A stretch of 8,892 nt of DNA from an uncultured Peptococcaceae bacterium. Its GTDB lineage: Bacteria > Bacillota > Dehalobacteriia > UBA7702. The notes beneath the pieces are model-generated. The model searched no databases and had not been told where the DNA came from. It saw nothing but the letters and a program-made list of their open reading frames with translations. A program made the translations under genes and the position numbers. Each line of letters begins with the position of its first letter. Positions within the stretch are counted from its first letter, which is position 1. The stretch lies in the NCBI GenBank assembly GCA_937919295.1, contig CALFRX010000284.1:1-8892 (forward strand), read 5' to 3'. Shown piece after piece: positions 1-7,540 of this stretch.

Positions 1-1109
1 TGGTGCAAAGCGATCCGATCAGAGGAAGGATGCTCATACAGAAAACAGGCGGCGCTTATATTGTGATCAATCCTCCGGCGTTGTCCCTGAATCAGCGGGA
101 GCTGGACGAAGTTTATGAACTTCCTTACGAGTACGCTTATCCGGCCGTTTACGACGGTATGGGCGGCGTGAAGGCTCTGACGGAAGTGAAATTCTCCCTT
201 ACCCATAACAGAGGCTGCTTCGGCAACTGCAATTTTTGTTCCATCGCCCTTCACCAAGGGCGTTTTGTGGTGGGCAGAAGCCACGGTTCCGTATTGGCGG
301 AGGCAAAAAGGATGACGGAGATGAAGGATTTCAAAGGATACCTCCACGATGTAGGCGGCGCCACCGCCAACTTTAGGGGACCTGCCTGCGCCAAACAGGA
401 GAAGAGTGGTTTTTGTCCCCATAAGAAGTGCCTTTATCCCACGGTTTGTCCATCGATTAAGGCGGATCACAGCGATTATCTGAAACTTTTGAGGGCGCTC
501 AGGGATTTGCCCATGGTAAAGAAGGTTTTCATTCGAAGCGGCATCCGTTATGACTATGTGCTGGCCGACAGAAAACAAGATTTCATCAATGAACTGGTTT
601 CGCACCACGTCAGCGGACAGTTGCGGGTAGCGCCGGAACACGCATCCGCCGCTGTTTTAAAGTGTATGGGAAAACCGCCCATCGAAGCATACGAAAAGTT
701 TTCCCGCGCCTTTTACAAAGCGACAAAACGGGCGGGGAAGGAACAGTATCTGCTGCCCTATCTGATCAGCTCTCATCCGGGCAGTACCTTAAAAGACGCC
801 GTGGAATTGGCGCTCTGGCTGAAGAAAAATCACCTTCGCCCCGAACAGGTTCAGGACTTTTATCCCACACCGGCAACAGTTTCCACCTGCATGTACTATA
901 CGGGCCTCAATCCTTTCACCATGGAGCCGGTTTGGGTGCCTCGATCCCGGGAGGAAAAAGAGATGCAGCGGGCGCTGATGCAGTACTGGCGCCGGGAAAA
1001 CGCGGCTCTCGTCAGAAAAGCACTGATCACCGCTGGCCGACAAGATCTGCTTCAGGGCAAAAACAGTCTGCTGCCCCAGGGGAAAAATCAAGGAAGAAAG
1101 CGGTTTTAG
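1..1109 (+). CDS. YgiQ-family radical SAM protein (UPF0313), 5'-truncated by window edge
   Basis: This is the C-terminal half of a YgiQ-type radical SAM enzyme. The family's substrate is not established. The first in-frame codon in the window (GTG at 3) is internal, because the protein already starts in conserved family sequence. The radical SAM cluster motif CxxxCxxC is present, with cysteines encoded at 216-218, 228-230 and 237-239. It is followed by the conserved YLHDVGG segment and a second cysteine-rich stretch (C..KSGFCPHKKC...C) typical of YgiQ. The family-typical C-terminal stretch with FYPTPATVSTCMYYTGLNPF is also intact. Full family members are roughly 600-740 residues and 368 are visible, so about half lies upstream. 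The gene ends with TAG directly before the promoter of the next operon, and no terminator separates them. The identification is firm; the biological role is not known. Confidence 0.93.
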   Translation, partial: VQSDPIRGRMLIQKTGGAYIVINPPALSLNQRELDEVYELPYEYAYPAVYDGMGGVKALTEVKFSLTHNRGCFGNCNFCSIALHQGRFVVGRSHGSVLAEAKRMTEMKDFKGYLHDVGGATANFRGPACAKQEKSGFCPHKKCLYPTVCPSIKADHSDYLKLLRALRDLPMVKKVFIRSGIRYDYVLADRKQDFINELVSHHVSGQLRVAPEHASAAVLKCMGKPPIEAYEKFSRAFYKATKRAGKEQYLLPYLISSHPGSTLKDAVELALWLKKNHLRPEQVQDFYPTPATVSTCMYYTGLNPFTMEPVWVPRSREEKEMQRALMQYWRRENAALVRKALITAGRQDLLQGKNSLLPQGKNQGRKRF

Positions 1110-1110
1110 C

Positions 1111-1139
1111 TTGTGTTGATGGCTGTTCTATGATATAAT
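1111..1139 (+). promoter_or_regulatory. Extended -10 promoter for the nfeD-floA operon
   Basis: A perfect TATAAT (1134-1139) is preceded by TGA, giving an extended -10 (TGATATAAT). A weak -35 TTGTGT (1111-1116) lies at the ideal 17-nt spacing. It starts one base after the ygiQ stop codon, so predicted transcription would begin near 1146 and leave a leader of about 27 nt. This looks like a housekeeping sigma promoter. The Bacillus subtilis yqeZ-yqfA-yqfB operon is known to be sigma-W driven, and I see no sigma-W-like TGAAAC/CGTA pair here. Confidence 0.7.
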
Positions 1140-1172
1140 TTCCAATATAAAGCAATACTAAAGGATAGAACC

Positions 1173-1925
1173 ATGCAAAAACCACTGATCTTTCCGCTGT
1201 CCCTCATTTTGCTGCTGCTACTGACCACACCGCTTTTGGCGGTAACCACTGCCGCTTCCAGCGGCGCTTTGGTTTCTTTTGCGGAGGTTGTACGGCTGCC
1301 TGTTGTTTCCGGCCTGCTTTTCGCCATTGGCCTAAGCTTCATCCTGATTGAGCTCATGGTACCGGGATTCGGATTTTTCGGGATCGCTGGGCTAAGCGCC
1401 TTTTTTCTGTATTTCGCGGCCCACCTCCTGGCAAATAGTCACGGTTGGATTGCTCTAATCATCTTCGGTATCGGCATGCTTTTCATTATGCTGGAGGCTC
1501 TTGTCGTCACGGGCTTCGCGTTTTCAGGAATTTTCGGGATGCTGGCGGTGATGTCCAGCGTGATTATGCTGGCGCCAAGTTTGGCAGAGGGTGCCCTGAC
1601 GGCCTCCATCGCTGTGGTTTTTACAATTTTGATTATGGTGGTGAGTATTCATTTTATGAAAAAAAGAAGTTTTATTCGTAAATTCGTTTTAAGTAACCGC
1701 ACCGATAGCCAAAGTGGTTATACTTCTCCCAATATGGATAATGAAAAATATATTGGCAGGGAAGGCTACACTTTAACCCAGTTGCGCCCCGCCGGCGCCA
1801 TGAAAATCGATGGCGGCCGCGTGGACGTTGTTTCCGAAGGCGATTTTGTGGATGCCGGGGTTAAAGTTCGTGTCATTGGTCTTGACGGCACCCGTATTAT
1901 CGTACGGGAAGTCGAAGAAGCATAA
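1173..1925 (+). CDS. NfeD family membrane protein, short form lacking the protease domain
   Basis: NfeD proteins are membrane proteins encoded next to flotillin/SPFH proteins and are thought to act with them in membrane organisation. The 250-residue product has a signal peptide-like segment (about 5-28), then four or five membrane helices (about 42-66, 69-88, 92-112, 113-135, 141-161) with the family PGFG motif at 64-67. A C-terminal OB-fold NfeD domain (about 183-247) carries the typical IGREGYTLTQLRPAG signature. Long forms such as B. subtilis YqeZ have a ClpP-like serine protease domain between the signal peptide and the helices. Here the two are almost adjacent, so that domain is absent. 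The start is ATG with AAGGAT at 1161-1166, 6 nt upstream. floA follows 11 nt after the stop. Confidence 0.93.
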   Translation: MQKPLIFPLSLILLLLLTTPLLAVTTAASSGALVSFAEVVRLPVVSGLLFAIGLSFILIELMVPGFGFFGIAGLSAFFLYFAAHLLANSHGWIALIIFGIGMLFIMLEALVVTGFAFSGIFGMLAVMSSVIMLAPSLAEGALTASIAVVFTILIMVVSIHFMKKRSFIRKFVLSNRTDSQSGYTSPNMDNEKYIGREGYTLTQLRPAGAMKIDGGRVDVVSEGDFVDAGVKVRVIGLDGTRIIVREVEEA

Positions 1926-1930
1926 GGAGG
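1924..1930 (+). promoter_or_regulatory. Strong ribosome binding site for floA overlapping the nfeD stop
   Basis: AAGGAGG lies 6 nt before the floA ATG, and its first two bases are part of the nfeD TAA stop (1923-1925). The arrangement fixes the floA start and suggests that ribosomes finishing nfeD can reinitiate on floA. Confidence 0.8.
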
Positions 1931-1936
1931 ATTCAT

Positions 1937-2908
1937 ATGAGTGCATTTTTAAGTTTGCTGCCCATTATTCTGATTGTCATTGCGGTCATTTTATTGTTCA
2001 CTTTCGTACCCGTTGGTCTTTGGATTTCCGCTTTGGCCGCCGGGGTTAAAGTAGGTATTTTCGATCTGATTGGGATGCGCTTACGCCGCGTTTCTCCGTC
2101 CCGTATCGTTAATCCGCTGATCAAAGCGTATAAAGCTGGACTTGATGTTACCGTTTCCAACCTGGAAGCCCATTACCTCGCCGGCGGTAATGTCGACCGC
2201 GTGGTGGATGCCCTGATCGCCTCGGAAAGAGCGAACATCCCTTTGATTTTTGAACGGGCCGCCGCCATTGATCTGGCCGGCAGAAATGTTTTGGAAGCCG
2301 TGCGCATGAGCGTTAACCCGAAAGTCATTGAAACGCCCATCGTGGCCGCCGTGGCCAAAAACGGCATTGAAGTCAAGGTAAAAGCCCGGGTTACCGTGCG
2401 CGCCAACATTGAACGCCTGGTGGGCGGCGCCGGTGAAGAAACAATCATCGCCCGTGTCGGGGAAGGGATTGTTACCACTGTCGGTTCTTCGGAAAGCCAT
2501 AAAGATGTGCTGGAAAATCCCGATAAGATTTCCCGCACCGTTTTGAATAAGGGACTCGATGCCGGGAGCGCCTTTGAAATTTTGTCCATTGATATCGCCG
2601 ATGTGGACGTCGGCCGTAACATCGGCGCCGAACTCCAAACGGATCAGGCGGAAGCCGATAAGCGTATTGCCCAGGCCAAAGCTGAAGAAAGACGCGCCAT
2701 GGCCGTGGCCAAAGAACAGGAAATGAAGGCCACCGTTGTGGAAATGCGCGCCAAGGTTGTGGAAAACGAAGCGGAAGTCCCCGTTGCGATGGCCGACGCT
2801 TTCCGGAAAGGAAATCTCGGTGTTATGGATTATTACACCATGCAGAACGTGATTTCCGATACGAAAATGAGAGAAGGTATCGCCGGGGTAGACAAGAAAG
2901 AAGAATAA
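1937..2908 (+). CDS. floA: Flotillin-like protein FloA (UPF0365/YqfA)
   Basis: FloA is a bacterial flotillin that oligomerises on the inner face of the membrane and forms functional membrane microdomains affecting fluidity, secretion and signalling complexes. The 323-residue product matches the family from end to end. It has an N-terminal membrane-inserting hydrophobic segment (about 5-30) followed by the basic MRLRRV stretch, the conserved region with IVNPLIKAYKAG and NLEAHYLAGG, and a PHB/SPFH-like domain (about 145-235). An alanine/glutamate-rich coiled coil (about 235-285) contains the flotillin EAEVP motif at 278-282. The usual length is about 330 residues, so it is complete. The start is fixed by AAGGAGG at 1924-1930. 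Its place directly after nfeD is the conserved pairing known from B. subtilis yqeZ-yqfA. Confidence 0.96.
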   Translation: MSAFLSLLPIILIVIAVILLFTFVPVGLWISALAAGVKVGIFDLIGMRLRRVSPSRIVNPLIKAYKAGLDVTVSNLEAHYLAGGNVDRVVDALIASERANIPLIFERAAAIDLAGRNVLEAVRMSVNPKVIETPIVAAVAKNGIEVKVKARVTVRANIERLVGGAGEETIIARVGEGIVTTVGSSESHKDVLENPDKISRTVLNKGLDAGSAFEILSIDIADVDVGRNIGAELQTDQAEADKRIAQAKAEERRAMAVAKEQEMKATVVEMRAKVVENEAEVPVAMADAFRKGNLGVMDYYTMQNVISDTKMREGIAGVDKKEE

Positions 2909-2911
2909 GCT

Positions 2912-3562
2912 ATGTTTGATGTCAGCGTAATCACGTCGTATATCGACATCATCTTATCGTATATTTTTGATCATATCGGTATTGCCGTCGGGATCCTGAT
3001 CGTCCTCTTGAGCATCAGATCCTCCCGGAAAAAGAAAAGGAGAGCCCAGGCCGAAAACAACGGTGAGACGCCAAAGGCAAAATCTCTTCGGGAGATCATG
3101 GCGGAAATGGAAACGGAACTCAACAAAGCCGATGACAATGATGAAGTTGATGTTGACATAGAGGAAGAGGCAAAGGAAGCAGAGCCCACGGCCCGTCCTT
3201 ACGGGGAACAGGGGTCTATGGATTCCCCCTGGCAACAGAGGGAGACAACCTCAAAGCGTACCGATACGCCTTGGGCGAGCCAGGCCCCGGCGCCGGAAGG
3301 CCCCGGCGCGGAGCGGCTAAAACCCCCTGCTTTACCAGGTATTGCGGCTTCGGCCCCCTTTGGTGAAAATCCGCTGCCGAAAGGTATCCATATGCCCATC
3401 GAAGCGCCTCCGATGGAGGTACAAAGAGATGCGGAGGAATGCGGTGGCAACGGCTATTTCCGCAAAAAGAAGTTTAACCGCGGGGAATTGATCGACGCGG
3501 TGGTGATGGCGGAGATCTTAGCCAAGCCGAAAAGCTTGCGCAAGGCGGGGCAACGGTTGTAA
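2912..3562 (+). CDS. Unrecognised single-pass membrane protein with acidic/proline-rich tail and C-terminal EIL motif
   Basis: I do not recognise a named family for this 216-residue protein. It has one membrane helix (about 12-35) followed by a very basic stop-transfer patch (SSRKKKRR), so the rest is probably cytoplasmic. The tail has a helical, highly acidic stretch (about 80-93, DDNDEVDVDIEEE), a low-complexity Pro/Ala/Gly-rich linker (about 94-180) and a compact C-terminal helix at 191-210 (GELIDAVVMAEILAKPKSLR). That end resembles short 'SEILgpPrsLR' tails I recall from many Bacillota proteins of unknown function. The ATG lies 3 nt after the floA stop with only a weak purine-rich ribosome site (AAGAAAGAAGAA) inside floA, so translation probably depends on floA. 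Position suggests a FloA/NfeD accessory. It occupies the slot of B. subtilis yqfB, but I see no grounds to call it YqfB. Confidence 0.82.
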   Translation: MFDVSVITSYIDIILSYIFDHIGIAVGILIVLLSIRSSRKKKRRAQAENNGETPKAKSLREIMAEMETELNKADDNDEVDVDIEEEAKEAEPTARPYGEQGSMDSPWQQRETTSKRTDTPWASQAPAPEGPGAERLKPPALPGIAASAPFGENPLPKGIHMPIEAPPMEVQRDAEECGGNGYFRKKKFNRGELIDAVVMAEILAKPKSLRKAGQRL

Positions 3563-3583
3563 GATTCTTAGGATATCGTGTAG

Positions 3584-3648
3584 AAGGGGCTTACACAAAA
3601 TGACTTTTAACGTGAAAGTCATTTTGTGTAAGCCCCTTTTTGCTTTTT
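3584..3648 (+). terminator. Rho-independent terminator after the nfeD-floA operon
   Basis: A perfect 24-bp inverted repeat (3584-3607 with 3615-3638) encloses a 7-nt loop (TAACGTG). The descending arm ends in CCCC followed by TTTTT (3637-3641) and, after GC, a second TTTTT (3644-3648). It lies 21 nt after the last stop codon of the operon. The stem is long for a terminator. On the - strand the stem is followed only by TTCTAC, so it should work mainly in the + direction. Confidence 0.9.
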
Positions 3649-3680
3649 CCGTAACAAAGCAGGAAATTTCGATGTTTTCA

Positions 3681-3709
3681 TTGGCATAAAAACAAAAATA
3701 TGGTAAAAT
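3681..3709 (+). promoter_or_regulatory. Near-consensus sigma-70/sigma-A promoter for the macroglobulin-like operon
   Basis: The -35 is TTGGCA (3681-3686, one mismatch to TTGACA), the spacer is 17 nt, and the -10 is TAAAAT (3704-3709), preceded by TGG for an extended -10. The predicted start near 3716 leaves a leader of only about 15 nt, just enough for the AAGGAG ribosome site at 3719-3724. The promoter lies about 30 nt after the upstream terminator, so the downstream genes form a separate unit that should be well expressed. I see no obvious operator repeat around it. Confidence 0.82.
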
Positions 3710-3730
3710 ATTATAAATAAGGAGCCTGTC

Positions 3731-6700
3731 ATGGTAAAGAGGTTAAAGGAAGAGAAAAGAAAATATTCATTTTTGCTGATCTCTGCGGTTGGCATTGTAT
3801 TTTTTACGGCCATTTTCGCGATGTATCATTTCAGCGCGGTGGATAGCGCAACCTATTTTGCGGAAGACGACGCCGATTTGGCCCTCGTTTCCGTTTCTCC
3901 TTGGAATGAAGCGGGTGTTTCCGTAGGCAGTCAGATCATCATTGAGTGGAATCATGCGGTCAGCGCCGAAGCCGGCAATGCGGTGGAGATCACCCCCTCG
4001 TTGCGTGGCGACTGGAGCGCCGCGGGGAATCGGCTGATTTTCACGCCTCAGCAACTTGCCGCGGGGACCTATTATACAGTCTATCTGCCGCGGGGAACCT
4101 CTCTCAATAACCAAGGCGATATCCTTAGCGAGGAGCTTGCTTTTTCCTTTGAAACAGAAGATACGTCCCTTAGGATTCCCGATACGGAATCCTTCAGCGT
4201 CGGCGGCAATCAATATCACTTTTTCAGTGATGACCTGATCGCGATTCCCGTCTCCTGCATCGGTGAGGATGATTTCGACGTCGACGTCTCCGTCTACCGG
4301 GCGGAGAATACGAGAGGTTATATTGCCGCTTTCTCGAAACTTTTCACCTATCCCGCCTGGGCGCAGCTGACCGTTGAAAAATTCAAGGCGAGTCTCCGCG
4401 ATTTTCAGCAGATTTCGGAATCGGCCATGACCGTACAGACGGAAAACGGTATCCCCTGTGTGGTTTTGGGTTCGCTGCCCAGCGGAGCCTATCTTGTGCG
4501 GATGACCGCTGCCAACAGCAGCTACGATTTGGCGGTGACCGTCGGCGATATCGATCAAACCGTTTTTTATGATGGGGAAAACCTGAATCTTTGGTGTCAT
4601 CAAAAAGATGAACGTCTCGTTGAGGGAACCGTACAGGTGGCGGGAAAACGTTACGGTCTCGATGAAAATGGGTTTGTTTCCATCCCCTTTGACGTTTCTC
4701 CAAAGAATATTGCAGACGTTCCCTCGCAGCTGGGCATAACGATTTTTAGCGGCACGGAGGAGGCTGTCTATTTTGTCAAGGCCGAGGATCTGAAAAATTC
4801 CTATGAGTCGACGCTGATCGTGGATCAGACGACACTAAAAGCAGGGGATGATCTGACGGTTTCCGGTTGCATTGCTGTGCCCAACGGCGTCTTTGCCGAT
4901 GGTGAGGTAACGCTGACGCTCACTTCCGCCAGCGGCGTTCTTGATACCGTGGAAACCCAGACAGAGAACGGCTGTTTTTCCTATACCTGGGAGGCACTGA
5001 GCCTCCCTGCCGGCGATTATCGGGCAAACTTGATTTATGACGGGGAAAACCAGGTTAGCGCCAGCTTTTTTAAAGAGAAGGACAAAGAAGAGCTATACCT
5101 TGTTGCCGAAAGCGATGTGGCCGCCGTGGAAAGCGGTGGCCGCGTAACGTATACGGTAACCGTTTTGGATCGATACGGTGAAAAAGTCGATAATGCTGTC
5201 GTCACCATGAACGGTGAAGAGAGCAAAAACGTCAGCAATGCCGGTAAGGCTCAGTTTACGGCGACTTATGAGATTGGCAAGGAATTGCCGCTGATACAGA
5301 AAAATGCCGTGTTTACTGTGACCTCGCCTTACGGGGAAGGGGAGGCCGTGACCGTGTCGGTGGCGGTGGTTTCCGGGCGCTCCTTCCTTGAATTGACAGA
5401 ATCTTCAGGCACCGTGACTGCCCGGGTCTACCGTTATGAGGTTGACGACGGGGCACTGGAAAAAAAGAAGGTCGACGATAACCGGGTGACGATCACCGTT
5501 TACAAAAACGGTGAGAAGCTCACCGCTGCTGTATCCCCTGAAAAGGCAGCTTCTTTCGCTTATTCCTGGGACAGCGCTGCCGCCGGTTCTTATACGTTCA
5601 CCGCCACAGCGGGGACCGCTTCCGCCTCCCTTGAACGGGAGGTTGCCGCAGCGGAAACCGATACCCTGCAACTCTTTTATGATGACGGCCTATTCCGCGG
5701 GGCAAAAGAAGGTGAAGCCGCCGTCGCGACTCTGGGTTACGCTGACGGCGCGTATACCTTCGGTACCGGTGAAACGCTGTCCATTGACGCGCCCTTAAGC
5801 CTGAATTCAAGTCATGGCAAGGACATCGTTGTAAACGCCATGATCGGCGGCGAACCACGGATCACGGTGGTTTCTTTGTACAAAGGCACATTGCCGCTTA
5901 CTTCGGCAGGTGTTGCCGTTTACGGCGAGGGCCTCTACGAAATCCAGGGAGACGCTCCCGAAGAAAACAGCGTATTCTTCGGCAACCAGGCAGTTGAAGC
6001 CGCTTTTTCCGGGGAAAACCGCAACGGTGATTACTATATCAGAATTTGGAGTAAAGGGGTTAATGGCAATAGCGTCAGCCGCTATATTCCCGTAACCGTT
6101 GACGGCGTGACGCTGCTAAGCGCTTATGAACCGTGCTATGCCGTGGGAAAAGATGTTTCGCTGTCCTTCTATCTTGATACCGGGGAAAGCCTTGGTTATG
6201 AGCTGATCCTCAACGGTGATCTTTCCTTTACCGGGGAATGCGAAGATTCTTTCACCGTTGACACGGACATTAGGGAAGCCGGTGCTTACCGCGGTACCCT
6301 TCGGCTTACCGACGGCGGAAATAGCGTTGCCTCTCTCCCTGTGGACTTTCGGGTTTACGAAAAAGAGCCAACCTTTTATGAGGTAACTGAGGGTTATGAT
6401 GCTGACGCGAAAATCGTCTTTATCGTGGCAGAAAGCGATGCTAAGGCGGTAAAAACCTTGTTCAGCCAGGCTTTAGAACCCGGTGATCAGATGCTTCAGC
6501 GCATGGGCAGAACGCTGTTTTTCAATGCATTGGGTGAAAACGCCTCTTATTTCGCCGGTGATATGGATGATAACCTGCTTTTGCTGCAAAACAGCGATGG
6601 TGGTTTTGGCCGTTACGAATCATCCGAGAGCGATTTGCTGCTTTCCGTTTTCGCCGCTGCCCAGGAACAGTTCAGCTATAATAAGGCGGCGTTGCAGCGC

Positions 6701-7540
6701 TATATCCTTTATCGTCTCGCCCATGCCGATAATCAGGAAACAGCGGCGCTGGCTTGCTGGGGGCTCAGTTGCTTTGGCGTGAATTGTGAAAAGAGCATGG
6801 CAGAATTGGTCGACGACAACGCCTTGACTCTGCGGGGCAAACTTTATCTGACCGAGGCTTATCTGGCAGCCGGTGATGAGGTTTATGGGGAAGCCCTCTA
6901 CAAGCAGCTGAAAAGAAAGCTTGTGGAAACCGATGGCACCTACCGTTTTAATGACAGTAACGAGCAGTTTAATATCGCCAATACGGCGTTTATGTATCAT
7001 ATTGCCGTCACCATGGATAAAGAGGAGCGCAACGGACTACTCGCGTTTCTCCTTGATAAGGATATTCAATCCCAGACAGGACGCTATCTTTTGGAACTCG
7101 GCCTGCTAAATACGATGGACACCGATACCATTGCGGTGACTTCCGCCGTTACGGCGGAAAAAGGTGCGGCGCTGATTTCCCTGCTGCCCGCCGCCGCCGA
7201 TGTTGCGGCGTTGAAGACGACTTATACGGTGGACGGCGAGGAGACGGACAGTCTTAGCGTCGGCGACGTCGCGGCGCTCAATATCAGCTGGGAAAGCGCG
7301 GAAAACAGCATCTTTCTTGTTTATATGATCCCCAATCAACAGGTGTCCTGGATTGAAAAAACCAATATGAACTGCCGTAAAGGCTATTGGCAGTGGATTA
7401 CGGCGGAAAATTCGGCGTCAGTGACATTTCGGACGACTCAGCCGGGAAGTTTTGTCTCACCCACCGTCTATATCATCAATTTGACCACAGGTGAAATTGT
7501 GGGGAGTACGGCGGCAAGCGGCATCGAGGTGAAGCAATGA
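3731..7540 (+). CDS. Membrane-anchored Ig-like / divergent alpha-2-macroglobulin-like protein without thioester
   Basis: This is a large extracytoplasmic protein of 1269 residues. A lone N-terminal helix (about 12-34) after a basic start, with no lipobox cysteine, points to an uncleaved anchor. Next come a Big_5/SbsA-type Ig domain (about 47-142) and a string of beta-rich macroglobulin-like domains. One near 358-445 (LIVDQTTLKAGDDLTVSG) resembles MG2 and another spans about 453-548. From about 915 to 1125 it turns alpha-helical and matches the thioester-domain fold, including LLLLQNSDGGFGR (949-961). The C-terminal beta region has the macroglobulin-like SVGDVAALNISW and TTQPGSFVSPTVY. The thioester site (normally CxEQ before LLxxQ..DGGF) is replaced by PGDQMLQ (917-923), and no CxEQ occurs elsewhere. 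Bacterial family members are usually longer (about 1500-1900), so this is a short, diverged form. The ATG is set by AAGGAG at 3719-3724. The macroglobulin assignment rests on recognition of these segments, not on an alignment. Confidence 0.8.
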   Translation: MVKRLKEEKRKYSFLLISAVGIVFFTAIFAMYHFSAVDSATYFAEDDADLALVSVSPWNEAGVSVGSQIIIEWNHAVSAEAGNAVEITPSLRGDWSAAGNRLIFTPQQLAAGTYYTVYLPRGTSLNNQGDILSEELAFSFETEDTSLRIPDTESFSVGGNQYHFFSDDLIAIPVSCIGEDDFDVDVSVYRAENTRGYIAAFSKLFTYPAWAQLTVEKFKASLRDFQQISESAMTVQTENGIPCVVLGSLPSGAYLVRMTAANSSYDLAVTVGDIDQTVFYDGENLNLWCHQKDERLVEGTVQVAGKRYGLDENGFVSIPFDVSPKNIADVPSQLGITIFSGTEEAVYFVKAEDLKNSYESTLIVDQTTLKAGDDLTVSGCIAVPNGVFADGEVTLTLTSASGVLDTVETQTENGCFSYTWEALSLPAGDYRANLIYDGENQVSASFFKEKDKEELYLVAESDVAAVESGGRVTYTVTVLDRYGEKVDNAVVTMNGEESKNVSNAGKAQFTATYEIGKELPLIQKNAVFTVTSPYGEGEAVTVSVAVVSGRSFLELTESSGTVTARVYRYEVDDGALEKKKVDDNRVTITVYKNGEKLTAAVSPEKAASFAYSWDSAAAGSYTFTATAGTASASLEREVAAAETDTLQLFYDDGLFRGAKEGEAAVATLGYADGAYTFGTGETLSIDAPLSLNSSHGKDIVVNAMIGGEPRITVVSLYKGTLPLTSAGVAVYGEGLYEIQGDAPEENSVFFGNQAVEAAFSGENRNGDYYIRIWSKGVNGNSVSRYIPVTVDGVTLLSAYEPCYAVGKDVSLSFYLDTGESLGYELILNGDLSFTGECEDSFTVDTDIREAGAYRGTLRLTDGGNSVASLPVDFRVYEKEPTFYEVTEGYDADAKIVFIVAESDAKAVKTLFSQALEPGDQMLQRMGRTLFFNALGENASYFAGDMDDNLLLLQNSDGGFGRYESSESDLLLSVFAAAQEQFSYNKAALQRYILYRLAHADNQETAALACWGLSCFGVNCEKSMAELVDDNALTLRGKLYLTEAYLAAGDEVYGEALYKQLKRKLVETDGTYRFNDSNEQFNIANTAFMYHIAVTMDKEERNGLLAFLLDKDIQSQTGRYLLELGLLNTMDTDTIAVTSAVTAEKGAALISLLPAAADVAALKTTYTVDGEETDSLSVGDVAALNISWESAENSIFLVYMIPNQQVSWIEKTNMNCRKGYWQWITAENSASVTFRTTQPGSFVSPTVYIINLTTGEIVGSTAASGIEVKQ
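7526..7540 (+). promoter_or_regulatory. Ribosome site and ATGA translational coupling between the macroglobulin-like and MEMO-like genes
   Basis: The second gene's ATG (7537-7539) overlaps the first gene's TGA (7538-7540). A GAGGTGAAG ribosome site at 7526-7534 lies inside the end of the first gene. The overlap implies coupled synthesis, which fits products acting together, and it fixes the second start. Confidence 0.8.

Noticed and set aside
1080..1172. Sigma-W-type promoter before nfeD as in Bacillus subtilis yqeZ
   Set aside because: No TGAAAC-like -35 with a CGTA -10 is present. The extended TGATATAAT is a better explanation of the promoter.
2081..2638. 185-codon open frame on the - strand inside floA
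   Set aside because: FloA is unmistakable on the + strand. The antisense frame is rich in Gly, His and Phe, as expected from the reverse of Ala- and Val-rich codons.
3563..3730. Possible small RNA or small ORF in the longest intergenic stretch (168 nt)
   Set aside because: The whole stretch is explained by the terminator hairpin, an AT-rich spacer, the promoter and the ribosome site. No open frame with a ribosome site is present.
3767..4603. Long open frame (278 codons) on the - strand inside the macroglobulin-like gene
   Set aside because: The translation is basic and low in recognisable pattern, with no ribosome site. The + strand frame over the same bases has clear domain structure, so this is an antisense shadow.
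7141..7159. Perfect 9-bp inverted repeat (TTCCGCCGT T ACGGCGGAA)
   Set aside because: It lies inside the coding sequence with no T run and no spacing suited to an operator. ACGGCGGAA recurs as in-frame Thr-Ala-Glu codons elsewhere in these genes (near 7400 and 7780), so codon preference explains it.
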